Assembly: GCA_904063045.1 (NCBI GenBank)
Contig: CAJFCJ010000117.1
Location: forward strand, 12,809-48,654
DNA: 35,846 nt
DNA from: Dimorphilus gyrociliatus
Lineage: Eukaryota; Annelida; Polychaeta; Dinophilidae
Reading direction: 5' to 3'
The first letter of the stretch is position 1, and every line of letters begins with the position of its first letter. A program made the position numbers and the translations under genes. Below the pieces are notes generated by a model. It did not search any database and had not been told where the DNA came from. It worked only from the letters and a program-made list of their open reading frames with translations. Shown here in pieces: positions 21,362 to 30,020 of this stretch.

Positions 21362-21735
21362 ATGAAAGAAAATTGTATTTTGTCAAATTCATCATATATT
21401 CCAGTATTAAAATTTAAAATGCATGTTAAAAATTTAACAAGAACCAGTTTATTAATGAAATGTATTCTGAAAGCTTTGTTATATGCAAATAAGTTTTCGT
21501 ATTCATTTCGTATAAAAATTTTAAATGAAAGAAAAATTTTTGTTCAAGTAAGAAAGTATTTTTTTTTGAAAATTTTGTTTTTTTTTGCTCTTTTTAGAAG
21601 AAATTTTACATGTCAATTAATGATTTTACATATGTTGAATTTAGTGAAAGAGATAATAGCAAAGATGTTCAACTTATAGGGGATTTTTTAAGAATACTGT
21701 TACAAAAAGAAGCATTTTATAGACTTTCAAAATAA
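21362..21735 (+). CDS. Small uncharacterised two-exon protein, about 107 aa
   Basis: Exons 21362-21547 and 21598-21735 are joined at a phase-0 intron of 50 bases with GTAAGA donor and a polypyrimidine-TTTAG acceptor. The product starts MKENCILSNSSYIPVLKFKM and ends LLQKEAFYRLSK. It is basic and looks like a small mixed alpha/beta soluble protein without a signal peptide or membrane helix. I do not recognise the family. The canonical splice pair with an uninterrupted frame on both sides argues that it is real; the strong AT bias argues for caution. Confidence 0.45.
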
Positions 21736-21832
21736 TGAAATGTATACAAAGAGTACTCACAGAAAAAATGGCTGTTTTGTAAAATTGTATCTTGTAAACT
21801 TCACTTAGAATCCAATAGATGGCACTAGTAAC

Positions 21833-22876
21833 TTAAATTAATGAAACTCTCCTTCCAAAACATTCCAATAAATTCCAATTTTTTGACCAAGAATGATCAT
21901 TATAAATTTCCATATGTAAATTTGAATTTCCTGTTAAAAATTCTTTGAAAAAATCAATAAAAATATATTTAAATTGTATCTTTAATTTAATTTTTTTCAA
22001 ATTAGAAAAACACGTCCATCTTTGATTTTCATTGTTTAAAATTTCATTTAAGAATCTATTTTCAAAATCTAAAATTAAATTAGGATTTATAATTTCTAAA
22101 TGTTGTAAATTTTTACAACTTTTTAAAAATTTCCCACAATTCACACCAATTTTTCCATTTAGTGAACAATTTTCAAATTTTAATATCTTTATCATTGAAG
22201 ATGATGAAATCAGACCATCAAAAATATATAAAATTCCATTGCCAGGATTAGATTTTGGTGAGAAAATAAATATTTTAATGTTGAGTAGTTTCTTAAGAAA
22301 TTGTCCAAAATATTTATAATTTAAATTTGAATTATTTAATAATACAATTGAATTTAAATTTTTACTCCAACTATTTAAAATTGTTCCATTTAAAAATTGT
22401 TTACAAAACATTGATAATCCTCCATTAGAGCATGTAAAATATTTCAAATTTTCACATCTATTAAAGAATTGTCTAACAAATTTTTTTGATGAAATATTTT
22501 CACATGAATTGAATTTTATAAAAATTAAAAATTTACTATCAATTTTTGGTAATAACTTTTTCATTTTGGAAATATTTGAAACATCTAAATATTTGATTGG
22601 ATGTCCTCTAAGAAAATTAAAATTTACCAGTTTTTCAATAGTAAATAATCTTAATGTTATACTGGTAAATGTTGTAATATCTGAGGAGAAGAATGATAAT
22701 TCTCTCGATGATAATGGTGGTTTTCTATTAAATCTTTTTTCAATTATTTGTCTAACAATTGAAATTGGAATTGAAATTTTATTCTTCCTAATTAAATCGC
22801 TCATATCGCCTAAATGATAAATGATATAGTTCATCGATAAATTGTATAATGATTCAGGAATCATAGTTGTCTTCAT
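21833..22876 (-). CDS. Leucine-rich-repeat protein with ZYG11/F-box-like N-terminus, 347 aa
   Basis: Single-exon frame. The N-terminal 50 residues (IPESLYNLSMNYIIYHL, then ISIVRQIIEKR) resemble the helical start of ZYG11/F-box type substrate receptors, which join leucine-rich repeats to a cullin ubiquitin ligase. The rest is a run of irregular leucine-rich repeats (HPIKYLDVSNISKMKKLL, CENLKYFTCSNGGLS, CKNLQHLEIINPNLILDF). There is no signal peptide, so it is presumably cytosolic. It is encoded next to, and on the same strand as, the RING/B-box/LRR gene at 23376-25958, but the repeats are of a different type. Substrate recognition for ubiquitination is a family-level inference. A plain LRR protein is the alternative. 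Confidence 0.6.
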   Translation of the reverse strand: MKTTMIPESLYNLSMNYIIYHLGDMSDLIRKNKISIPISIVRQIIEKRFNRKPPLSSRELSFFSSDITTFTSITLRLFTIEKLVNFNFLRGHPIKYLDVSNISKMKKLLPKIDSKFLIFIKFNSCENISSKKFVRQFFNRCENLKYFTCSNGGLSMFCKQFLNGTILNSWSKNLNSIVLLNNSNLNYKYFGQFLKKLLNIKIFIFSPKSNPGNGILYIFDGLISSSSMIKILKFENCSLNGKIGVNCGKFLKSCKNLQHLEIINPNLILDFENRFLNEILNNENQRWTCFSNLKKIKLKIQFKYIFIDFFKEFLTGNSNLHMEIYNDHSWSKNWNLLECFGRRVSLI

Positions 22877-23375
22877 TTTTTTTCCAGTTTAAAACAATCC
22901 ATCTGTTTTTGTCATTGAAATTGTCTCTTTCTTTTTAAATGCCAATAATATTTAAAATATTACCTAATTTCCTTATTGGATAGGAGTAATGGTGTCTTTT
23001 TAGGGCTGAAAAATCTCTCATGTTGTTAATGTTGTTATTGTGTATTTATAACAGAGAAAATTGAAAACAATTCCAAATTGGTTTGGCATATTTTTTCAGT
23101 GTCCTTATTGACCAAAAAAAACCAATAAGATTGATTAATTAATTAGCTTTTGTTCTTTATATTTTCATTGGTATAACCATAAAACCACAGTCTCTACAGT
23201 AACTTTTTGTTACAAAATACCTGTTTATTACTACATATCAAACCGTATTAGATTTATTGTTAAACACTCATTGTGCACACTCCGTCTAAATGAATGCTTA
23301 ATATTTTTTAGAAAAGGTCAAGGGCATTTATTAATAACTAAGAAAACAGGATAAATCTAATTGGCAAACAAAATA
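22877..23375. other. Intergenic, nothing recognised
   Basis: About 500 AT-rich bases between two minus-strand leucine-rich genes. I see no exon, repeat family member or RNA gene. Confidence 0.5.
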
Positions 23376-25958
23376 TTAAATAATTAATGATACTCTGGAA
23401 TATTTTTGCTGTAGATATGCTCTTATTCTTTCGGTAATTCTGCATTCGTTTAAATATAATTCCTTTAAAGTTAATGATGAACTTTGAAGAGCTTCGATAA
23501 TCTTCTCTAATCCTTCTCCCATTTCAGTATTTCCGGTTAGAGATAAATACTGAATTTGAGATAATTTTCTCAATTCAACTGCAATTTTACGGCAAATTTG
23601 TGAATTTAAATTACATTTAGATAAATTAATATCTTTCAAAAATGGTGAACATTTTCCAATCTGTTTTAAAATATCAATTAATCCATTTTTCATATCTGGA
23701 TTTCCGGTTAATTGTAATCTTACAATACTTTTAAATTTCTTCAATTCAACTGTTAAACTTTCGCATAGCTCAACATTTAAATTACAATCACTTATTTCAA
23801 TTGATGTTAGAGTATTACACGAATCTCTGTAGACGCTTTTCAATCCTTTTCCTATCATTTGATTCTGACTTAGATTAAGAATCTCGATTCGGCAACATTT
23901 TGTCAAAAGTTGAGAAAGATAATTGCAATGTTCTTCATTCAAATTGCAATTTTTCAAGATAAGAAGTTTTAAAGTTTTAGAAGAGTTTTCCAGTCCTTTA
24001 CAAAAATCTTTAAATACATTTCCAGTTGATAAATTTCTATTTCCGGTTAGATAAATCTCTTCCAGTCTCTTACATAATTTTATTAATTCTGCCAAACTTT
24101 TACAAGTAATCTCATCTAAATTACAATCCGTCAGAGAAATAAATGTTAAAGTGCTACTGGAATTTTGCAGTTGATTGCAGATATTTGATGAATCATAGTT
24201 CATATTTAGATTTCGTTCCAAATTAATAAATTTAATGGAATAACATTTCGTTAACAGATTACCAATACAAGCCGCCATTTTCTTGGTTATACCACCATCA
24301 TGAAAACTAATCTTTTCTAAACTGTTAGATGATTCTTCTAACCCTTTACATAACTCAGAAAATCCATTAGTATCATTCTTATCCATTCCTAAATTATTTC
24401 CAAAATCAATTATCCTAATTCTAGGACAATTGATAAGTAATTTTCCAAGATGTCTACAAGCTTTATAGTCTAAATCACAATTATAAAGGTCAATGGAGGT
24501 TAATGAATTATGAATAATTTCAATGCAATTGAATATTTCATAGCCAATTATTTGATTTTTTGATAGATTTAATTGTTGAATTTTTGAACAATTTTTCAAT
24601 AATTTTCCAATTTGCTTCAATGAATCTGTGTCTAAATTACATTTTTCAAAATTAATATTTCGCAATGTCTTGGAAGATTTTTCAAAAAGAGCTTGACAAA
24701 TTCTTAATAATTTATCACCAATATTTAAATTATTTGATAAATTTAAATATTCAAAATTACAACATTTCAATAATAATGACGTTATTGATTCGCACTGTTT
24801 TGCATTTAAATTACAATTACTTAATTCTAATGATTTTAGAGTAAATGTTGATTTTTTTATATTTTCACAGATTATCATTAATCCATTTCCCATATTTAAA
24901 TTTTGTGATAAATTTAAATGTTCAATTACGTTACAATAATTTAAAATCCATTTTCCAATAGTCTCGCACATATTTTCAATTAACATACAATTTTGTATTA
25001 TTAGAACTTTTAATGTTCTAACTGAATTGTTTAGGTTTAAACAGATTTGTGATAGGTTGTTACTAATGAATAGATTATGAGATAAGTTAATCTCTTCTAT
25101 ATCTGAATTTGTTTGTAAAATATTTAATACTTTTTTCATATCACTTTTGAAAAAACATTTTTTTGAAAAATCAAATTTTTTTCCTAATTTTCTTCCAAAT
25201 TTTCTTTCAATTTGTTTATTGTCGATTTTATAATGAATTTTCACGTCATTTTCAATAGAAAACGTTACGTTTTCGTTTACGAATGTTTTTAAAATTTCTA
25301 CATCAGGTAATTGATTACCTTTCGAAGGGATAATTGAATTTATCATTTCCAATCTCTGATCGCTAATTTCGTTAATTTCATTATAAATGTTATCCAATTG
25401 TTTGTCAATACTTATTTTCAATTGTTGCTTAATTTCGTCAATTTTTTGTTTATATTGTCGCTTTTTCAACAGTTCTTTCTCTCTGTATTGCTCAATGGTT
25501 TTTTCGTGTATTACCATTGTTGTAATATTACATAATTTGTGGTTTTCTCTAACGCATATGTCACATAAATATGGTATGTTGTGATCTATACAGAATATTG
25601 AAGTCTCTTTTTTATGATTTTCACACCAATTCCTTGTTGGCGTTATTATACTCTCTGGTAAATCAATAATTCCATTAGTAGGTATTTTACAAGCTTCTTT
25701 GCAAGTGAAACAAATAATTTCTCCGTTCTTAACTTTTGATTCTTCTTGTAAACATTGCAAACAAAACGTATGATGGCACGGTAATGTTTTTGGATTCCTC
25801 TTTAACCATAATTTTGAACAGATAGCACAAGTGACTAAGTTCTCTTTAATCGAATATTCGACGGTAGCCATTTTTTTCTTTGGTCTAATTCTCTTCCCTC
25901 TACAGACAATGATTCTTTTACTATGTGTATTATGACTATTTATGACTAATTCATTCAA
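23376..25958 (-). CDS. TRIM-LRR protein: RING, B-box, coiled coil and RI-type leucine-rich repeats
   Basis: One intronless frame of 860 codons. The likelier start is the second methionine (MATVEYSIKENL, ATG at 25871-25869), giving 831 residues; the upstream 29 residues are basic and unlike a domain. In full-frame numbering, residues 44-83 form a C3HC4 RING (CAICSKLW, CHHTFCLQC, CFTC), residues about 112-150 a B-box (CENHKKETSIFCIDHNI then LCDIC and H/C residues), and about 155-205 a charged coiled coil. Residues about 285-850 carry some fifteen ribonuclease-inhibitor-type leucine-rich repeats with the recurring SLELSNCNLN pattern. The front is that of a TRIM ubiquitin ligase; the usual C-terminal NHL or SPRY domain is replaced by a NOD-receptor-style LRR array. 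A cytosolic E3 ligase that recognises targets through the LRRs is the natural inference. No nucleotide-binding domain is present. Confidence 0.85.
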   Translation of the reverse strand: MNELVINSHNTHSKRIIVCRGKRIRPKKKMATVEYSIKENLVTCAICSKLWLKRNPKTLPCHHTFCLQCLQEESKVKNGEIICFTCKEACKIPTNGIIDLPESIITPTRNWCENHKKETSIFCIDHNIPYLCDICVRENHKLCNITTMVIHEKTIEQYREKELLKKRQYKQKIDEIKQQLKISIDKQLDNIYNEINEISDQRLEMINSIIPSKGNQLPDVEILKTFVNENVTFSIENDVKIHYKIDNKQIERKFGRKLGKKFDFSKKCFFKSDMKKVLNILQTNSDIEEINLSHNLFISNNLSQICLNLNNSVRTLKVLIIQNCMLIENMCETIGKWILNYCNVIEHLNLSQNLNMGNGLMIICENIKKSTFTLKSLELSNCNLNAKQCESITSLLLKCCNFEYLNLSNNLNIGDKLLRICQALFEKSSKTLRNINFEKCNLDTDSLKQIGKLLKNCSKIQQLNLSKNQIIGYEIFNCIEIIHNSLTSIDLYNCDLDYKACRHLGKLLINCPRIRIIDFGNNLGMDKNDTNGFSELCKGLEESSNSLEKISFHDGGITKKMAACIGNLLTKCYSIKFINLERNLNMNYDSSNICNQLQNSSSTLTFISLTDCNLDEITCKSLAELIKLCKRLEEIYLTGNRNLSTGNVFKDFCKGLENSSKTLKLLILKNCNLNEEHCNYLSQLLTKCCRIEILNLSQNQMIGKGLKSVYRDSCNTLTSIEISDCNLNVELCESLTVELKKFKSIVRLQLTGNPDMKNGLIDILKQIGKCSPFLKDINLSKCNLNSQICRKIAVELRKLSQIQYLSLTGNTEMGEGLEKIIEALQSSSLTLKELYLNECRITERIRAYLQQKYSRVSLII

Positions 25959-26103
25959 AAATATCGATCAGTCTAACGGAAGGGGGAAATGATTTAGCTA
26001 TATGGTTTTTTTGAATCGAATATCACATTTATTATGATTATAAAGTAGAAATTTTAACAATCAAAAATTGAACGCATACGATATTGTGAAATACAAAAAA
26101 AAT

Positions 26104-26642
26104 TTATGAACATATTTCAAGACTATCAAAAGCATCAATACATTCATTAATGAGGATCAGGGCTTTTGGAACACTTTCCAAGTGCGTAAAATCTTTTATT
26201 TGGATTTCTCTATCCAAATACTTCGAATTTTCTTTTTCAATTCGGTAGTATAGATGTTCCGCTTTCACAAGGAAAGCATCGAAAATTTTCTTCTGTCCAT
26301 CCTTCAAAAAGTCTTTACTATTTAACATTACGTCCCAAAATTCTTTTAGAATAGTCCCTACAATACGAAATCTTTTAACTTTCTTTCTAGATAGCTTGTA
26401 AAGAATTAAGGCTGGAGTGATGATACGATGATTTTTCCATCTCTTTTTCTGTAAATGATACTTTCAATATTAATAATAAAAAAAGAAAATTTCCTACTCA
26501 CATTATTCAAGATATTTCTGTAAACTAAGATTTCCAATCTGTCCTTCTGTAATTTGAAACATGGATTCTGTTTTACTAGTGGTTCAGAAACATGTGACAA
26601 AGTCATAGTGCATACAAAAAGAAACCAGAAAGAGCGTTTCAT
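26104..26642 (-). CDS. Small secreted helical protein, two exons, about 161 aa, family unknown
   Basis: Exon 1 is 26502-26642 and exon 2 is 26104-26448, joined in phase 0 by a 53-base intron with GTGAGT donor and TTTACAG acceptor on the minus strand. The protein starts MKRSFWFLFVCTMTLSHVSE, a clear signal peptide, followed by a mature chain of about 140 residues rich in charged and leucine residues. Predicted helices include LEILVYRNILNN, VGTILKEFWDVML and KIFDAFLVKAEHLYY. The mature chain has three cysteines (NPCFKL, NECIDAF, EICS), an odd number that would allow a disulfide-linked dimer. Length, secretion and an all-helical look recall cytokine- or saposin-size secreted proteins, but no family signature is present. 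Basic runs such as SRKKVKRFR could be proteolytic processing sites. The function is unknown. Confidence 0.65.
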
Positions 26643-27245
26643 CCTGATGATCTCTAGCTTAACAAGATCAATCTGACGCTTACAGGGATAGGGAGGCTAG
26701 TTTTTAACTGTAAAATATTGCATAATCGTTTCTTTTAAGGCATAAAAAGAGACTTATTTAAATAAAATTCCATGTGTATTCCTCTCTCTAATGAATAATC
26801 ATAGTTTTGCTTCCAATTGACCTACTTCAAACAGGGTTTTTGACTGGTTTATTTGATTTACCCATTTTGCTTCTTCATTTAAAAATTACCAAAATCAGTT
26901 ACTCTTTCTTTACACTTAATGATTATAGATTTAGATATGAAAATTTATTATAGGCCTATATTTGTAAACTATTTTAAACTCATAACCTCTATTAAGTATT
27001 CAACCATTTACTATTCAATATACAGGTAAAAGCACAATTGAAATGATCAAAGGGTTTTTTTAAGCATAATGAGAATCATATATTTATAGACCGGAACTTC
27101 TAAATTATTTGCTCAGGAAACTTTTTTAAAAATTTCCCATGAATCTCTGATTGCTTTTACAGAAATTCTTTGAAAGTCAGCTGGTTTCTTGCATCATACT
27201 ACATTCTGTTTGAAGAAATAGTTCAAACATCTAGTGAAACAACCT

Positions 27246-27442
27246 GTGTTATTGTTGAAAACGCCCACTCTTATGGTTTTACCCTAACCGTAACCCAGCC
27301 CTGGACGCTATTTTAAGTGTTTATTGTTTGGTCCCACCTAATTAAGTGAAAGTTAAAGTGACACCGACGCAATTCCAGCCAATAATCAGAACATTAGTTA
27401 TAAAAAGTTTAAAACCACTAGTGGACGTTTTCAATAACCACC
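27246..27442. mobile_element. Short inverted-repeat element (MITE-like), copy 3, reversed
   Basis: Inverted ends: the left contains GTTATTGTTGAAAACGCCCACT; read on the opposite strand, the right contains GTTATTGAAAACGTCCACT. The interior block TTTTACCCTAACCGTAACCC is the reverse complement of the block near the right end of the copies at 6990-7196 and 34805-35014. The outer end sequences differ from those copies although each pair of ends matches within its own element. Confidence 0.6.
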
Positions 27443-27570
27443 AATTTTTTGTGCTACTGTACAACTCTGGTTATATTTAACATGAAAATTTAACAAGAAA
27501 ATGCCATAACATTGGCCCAACAATGGTTTGATTAGTCAGCTTGAAGGCTCATCTTTAATTACGAATAAAG

Positions 27571-27639
27571 GTTTGGCCAAGTTATAATTTAATTAACTTG
27601 CCTAGGGTGTGGCCAAGTTATAATTCAATTAACCTTCCT
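27571..27639 (+). repeat. Direct duplication of about 30 bases, two units
   Basis: GGCCAAGTTATAATT(T/C)AATTAAC is present twice in tandem, separated by a short linker. Seen directly; no function is evident. Confidence 0.7.
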
Positions 27640-27649
27640 AAATGTTCAA

Positions 27650-28010
27650 CCTTGTAACATCCTCTTACTAAACATAAATATGAACTACACATTTCGGCAA
27701 CTGTAAAGTGATGATTGGATGTCAGAGGCAAACCTCAAAGTATATAAATCATTACTATTCTCATTCTGCATGCAGCTTCCATCTGGACCCAAGGACCTGG
27801 GAAGATAAGCTGGAAACAACCTCCACTGGAACCATGCATCTACTCCTCAACATTGGAAGACAGTTTGGTAATTTGTCAACCTGCTATTACAAACTATCTA
27901 CTCTGCTATTGAACTCTCATATTGTTACTTGCTTAAGTATTATTATTGCAAATAAACCATTTTAATTTTAAACACTTGTTTAAAAGGTTCGAGTAGAACC
28001 AGTATTGTTA
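27650..28010 (+). mobile_element. Possible solo LTR
   Basis: The segment begins TTGTAACATCC, has a TATAAA box near 27740, an AATAAA signal near 27951 and ends near TTGTTATAAC. Promoter, polyadenylation signal and TG-type start in this order are what an LTR would show. It lies next to the gypsy-type remnant but on the opposite strand. No second LTR or target duplication was found, so the call is weak. Confidence 0.3.
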
Positions 28011-28269
28011 TAACTTGCAAGAGCAGTACAGTGTCACCTTTTAAAGGAACAGATTATATTAAATCACCACATGACATAGATTCATCTCTCTTTGTTTTAC
28101 AAAATATCATTTTCAGTTTTTCAACAGAATGCCAGTATTTCTCAGATAAGATATGTGAAAATCACTCTTGACCAGTCCAGATTTTCAGCAATTGTTTTGA
28201 GGCAGTATTCTTTTCTTCTTGCTCAATCCTTAGGTGTAAGATTAACTCTTTGTCTTATCCTTTTATATT

Positions 28270-28800
28270 TATAATTTTGAATTCAAATAAGCCAAATGGT
28301 GTAATGAAAGCAGGTTTCTCCTTATTTTCCTCCTTATTGGGAACATTTGTGAAATGCACTTGTTAGATCCAATATTGAAAAGTGTCTATGACCTCCTCCA
28401 AGTTTGTCAAATAGATCTTCCTGATATGGGATTGTGTAGCAATTTCCCTTTGATTGCTAGCTGAGTTTCTTATAATCAACACACATTCTTAATGCTCCTT
28501 CTTTCTTTCATGATACCTTCATGGCTCTTGATCATTTCTTTTAATTCTTCTCTGCTCTCGTTGATATTATTTTGGACACATGTAAATAATTGTCAGTTTC
28601 TAATGTATTTAAATTAATAATGTTTACATTTTGATTAGGCAAACATTCAAACTCAATGCTTTCCTGATGTAATTGTTCTAACTCGGGAAAAGTTGGAATT
28701 ATCTCTGGTTTCTTTTCAATTTTGATGGTTATTCCATCTTCCAATTCAATGTATTGTAGCTTTATTTCAATTGTTGAATTCAATTTTTCAGGTGTGATTT
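28270..28800 (-). pseudogene. Ty3/gypsy-type polyprotein remnant with reverse transcriptase blocks
   Basis: Minus-strand translation gives, over shifting frames, EGALRMCVDYKKLS (28460-28512), YQEDLFDKLGG then HFSILDLTSAFHK (about 28345-28430), and KEKPAFITPFGLFEFKI (about 28275-28325). These match the start of the gypsy reverse transcriptase (the LRMCVDYRKLN, DDLLDKLGG, FSTLDLASGY and FTTPFGLYEF blocks). An 80-codon frame upstream (28541-28783) would be the linker before the RT. Internal stops and the missing catalytic YxDD part show that the copy is dead. It belongs to a transposable element, not a host gene. Confidence 0.8.
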
Positions 28801-29034
28801 CAGTCTCTTCTTCAGAGGAATTTATAAGAATTGTGCACTTTGGTATAATGATATATTAATATTCAGACTTTAGATATAAAGGTACATTAGAAAGACTTTC
28901 TATTTCATAGCAATTAGAATGGTGGAAGTTGTGTTCGATATAACAGTCTTTCATATTTTTGTTACATGAGAATTATGAGACCATCAGATTGCAACTTTGT
29001 AATCTTTTAACCAATTGAACCCAAGCTTTGGCCA

Positions 29035-29126
29035 ATGTACCAGCTTGTCAGTTCAGTTTTTTAACTGTAACTGGTTGTTTAAAGGAGCAGAAATTCCTAC
29101 AATTACAATACAACAAAGTACAGGTA
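29035..29126. repeat. Retroelement 5'-end fragment, copy with internal deletion
   Basis: Two blocks shared with 9231-9270 and 9468-9503, here placed almost end to end. Block 1 contains GTCAGTTCAGTTTT and GGTTGTTTAAA; block 2 contains AATTACAATACAACAAAGTA. The roughly 200 bases between them in the 9 kb copy are missing. Confidence 0.5.
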
Positions 29127-29269
29127 TAGCGGAAGTTATGTTTGTTTCAATTAATTCTTTATGGGTATACTATTATTGTTATATTTAAATATACTTTGTG
29201 AATAAACTTGTAATTATTTTATCACATTATTAGTTGTTTCTTATAGATTCAGATATACAAAACTAGGTC

Positions 29270-29600
29270 ATCATCCATTGATCGGAAGAGTTTTGACTTA
29301 AAAAAATCTTTTACATATGTCCCATATTGGCTTCAATAATGTTGAAGTCTGGGCAGTTGGGTGGCCATGGATGCAATGTTTCAACTTTCTTTTTCTTTAT
29401 TTTGCTCTGGCTGCTGTATCCCTCTATAATAATTTGCAACAACATACTTGCTCAATATCTTGTTATAGTCTGATGCTGTCATGTGATTAGATGCTAAAGC
29501 CAACTCTATCTCAAAATTTAATATAGCCAAAAATCATGATACTCCCTCCTCCAAAATTTCACTGTTTTTTGTTACTCACCTCCTCAATGGTCGCGGCTGT
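29270..29600 (-). pseudogene. Decayed Tc1-type transposase fragment
   Basis: The minus strand translates in pieces to RREYHDFWLY or, in a neighbouring frame, GGSIMIFGYI, matching the Tc1 GGGSVMVWGC box. Further along, LHPWPPNCPDFNIIEANMG corresponds to the Tc1 WPAQSPDLNPIENLW box with the third catalytic acid. Stops and frame changes are frequent. Inverted ends were not located. Confidence 0.7.
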
Positions 29601-30020
29601 AGTCAGTTTAAGTTTTTAGGGAGCGACAGGTGAGATTTTCCTCACAATCTCATTTTGTTCAAAAATTATTCATTGATTTTCAGTTTTAGCCACGTAGTAA
29701 AAGGAGAAAACTAGTTTTTTCTTTATTTTTTCATTAATAAACACTCATTGTTGTCAAAATAATACTGAGAGTCGTTTAAATTGATAAAATCGTCATATTA
29801 CTTTTTAATGATTAGCAGTTTGTCTACAGTTCTCATGCTTTGTAGTTAATAATTAAAATATAATTAACTACTAATCAGCGACTATATTGATATATCATTA
29901 TTTTAAAATTTGTATTCATTGAGATCAATACACGATCTTCTTGTATAAAAAAGAAGAAAGAATTAAATCAAACTTGTTTTAAAAAATTGTTTTAATCCTC
30001 TCTCTCTCTCTCTGGAAAGT

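Larger units (their letters stand above)
26643..30020. other. Transposon-rich intergenic region
   Basis: Holds a MITE-like copy (27246-27442), a short local duplication (27571-27639), an LTR-like segment (27650-28010), a gypsy-type reverse transcriptase remnant (28270-28800), a retroelement 5' fragment (29035-29126) and a decayed Tc1 transposase (29270-29600). No host gene was seen. Confidence 0.6.

Noticed and set aside
22032-22817. Plus-strand open frames opposite the ZYG11/F-box-like gene
   Set aside because: Antisense shadows of the leucine-rich coding frame.
27708-27965. 85-codon open frame with a plausible start
   Set aside because: No domain, no splice partner, and it lies inside the LTR-like segment.
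27986-28002. tRNA T-arm-like GGTTCGAGTAGAACC
   Set aside because: No acceptor stem, D arm or anticodon arm around it.
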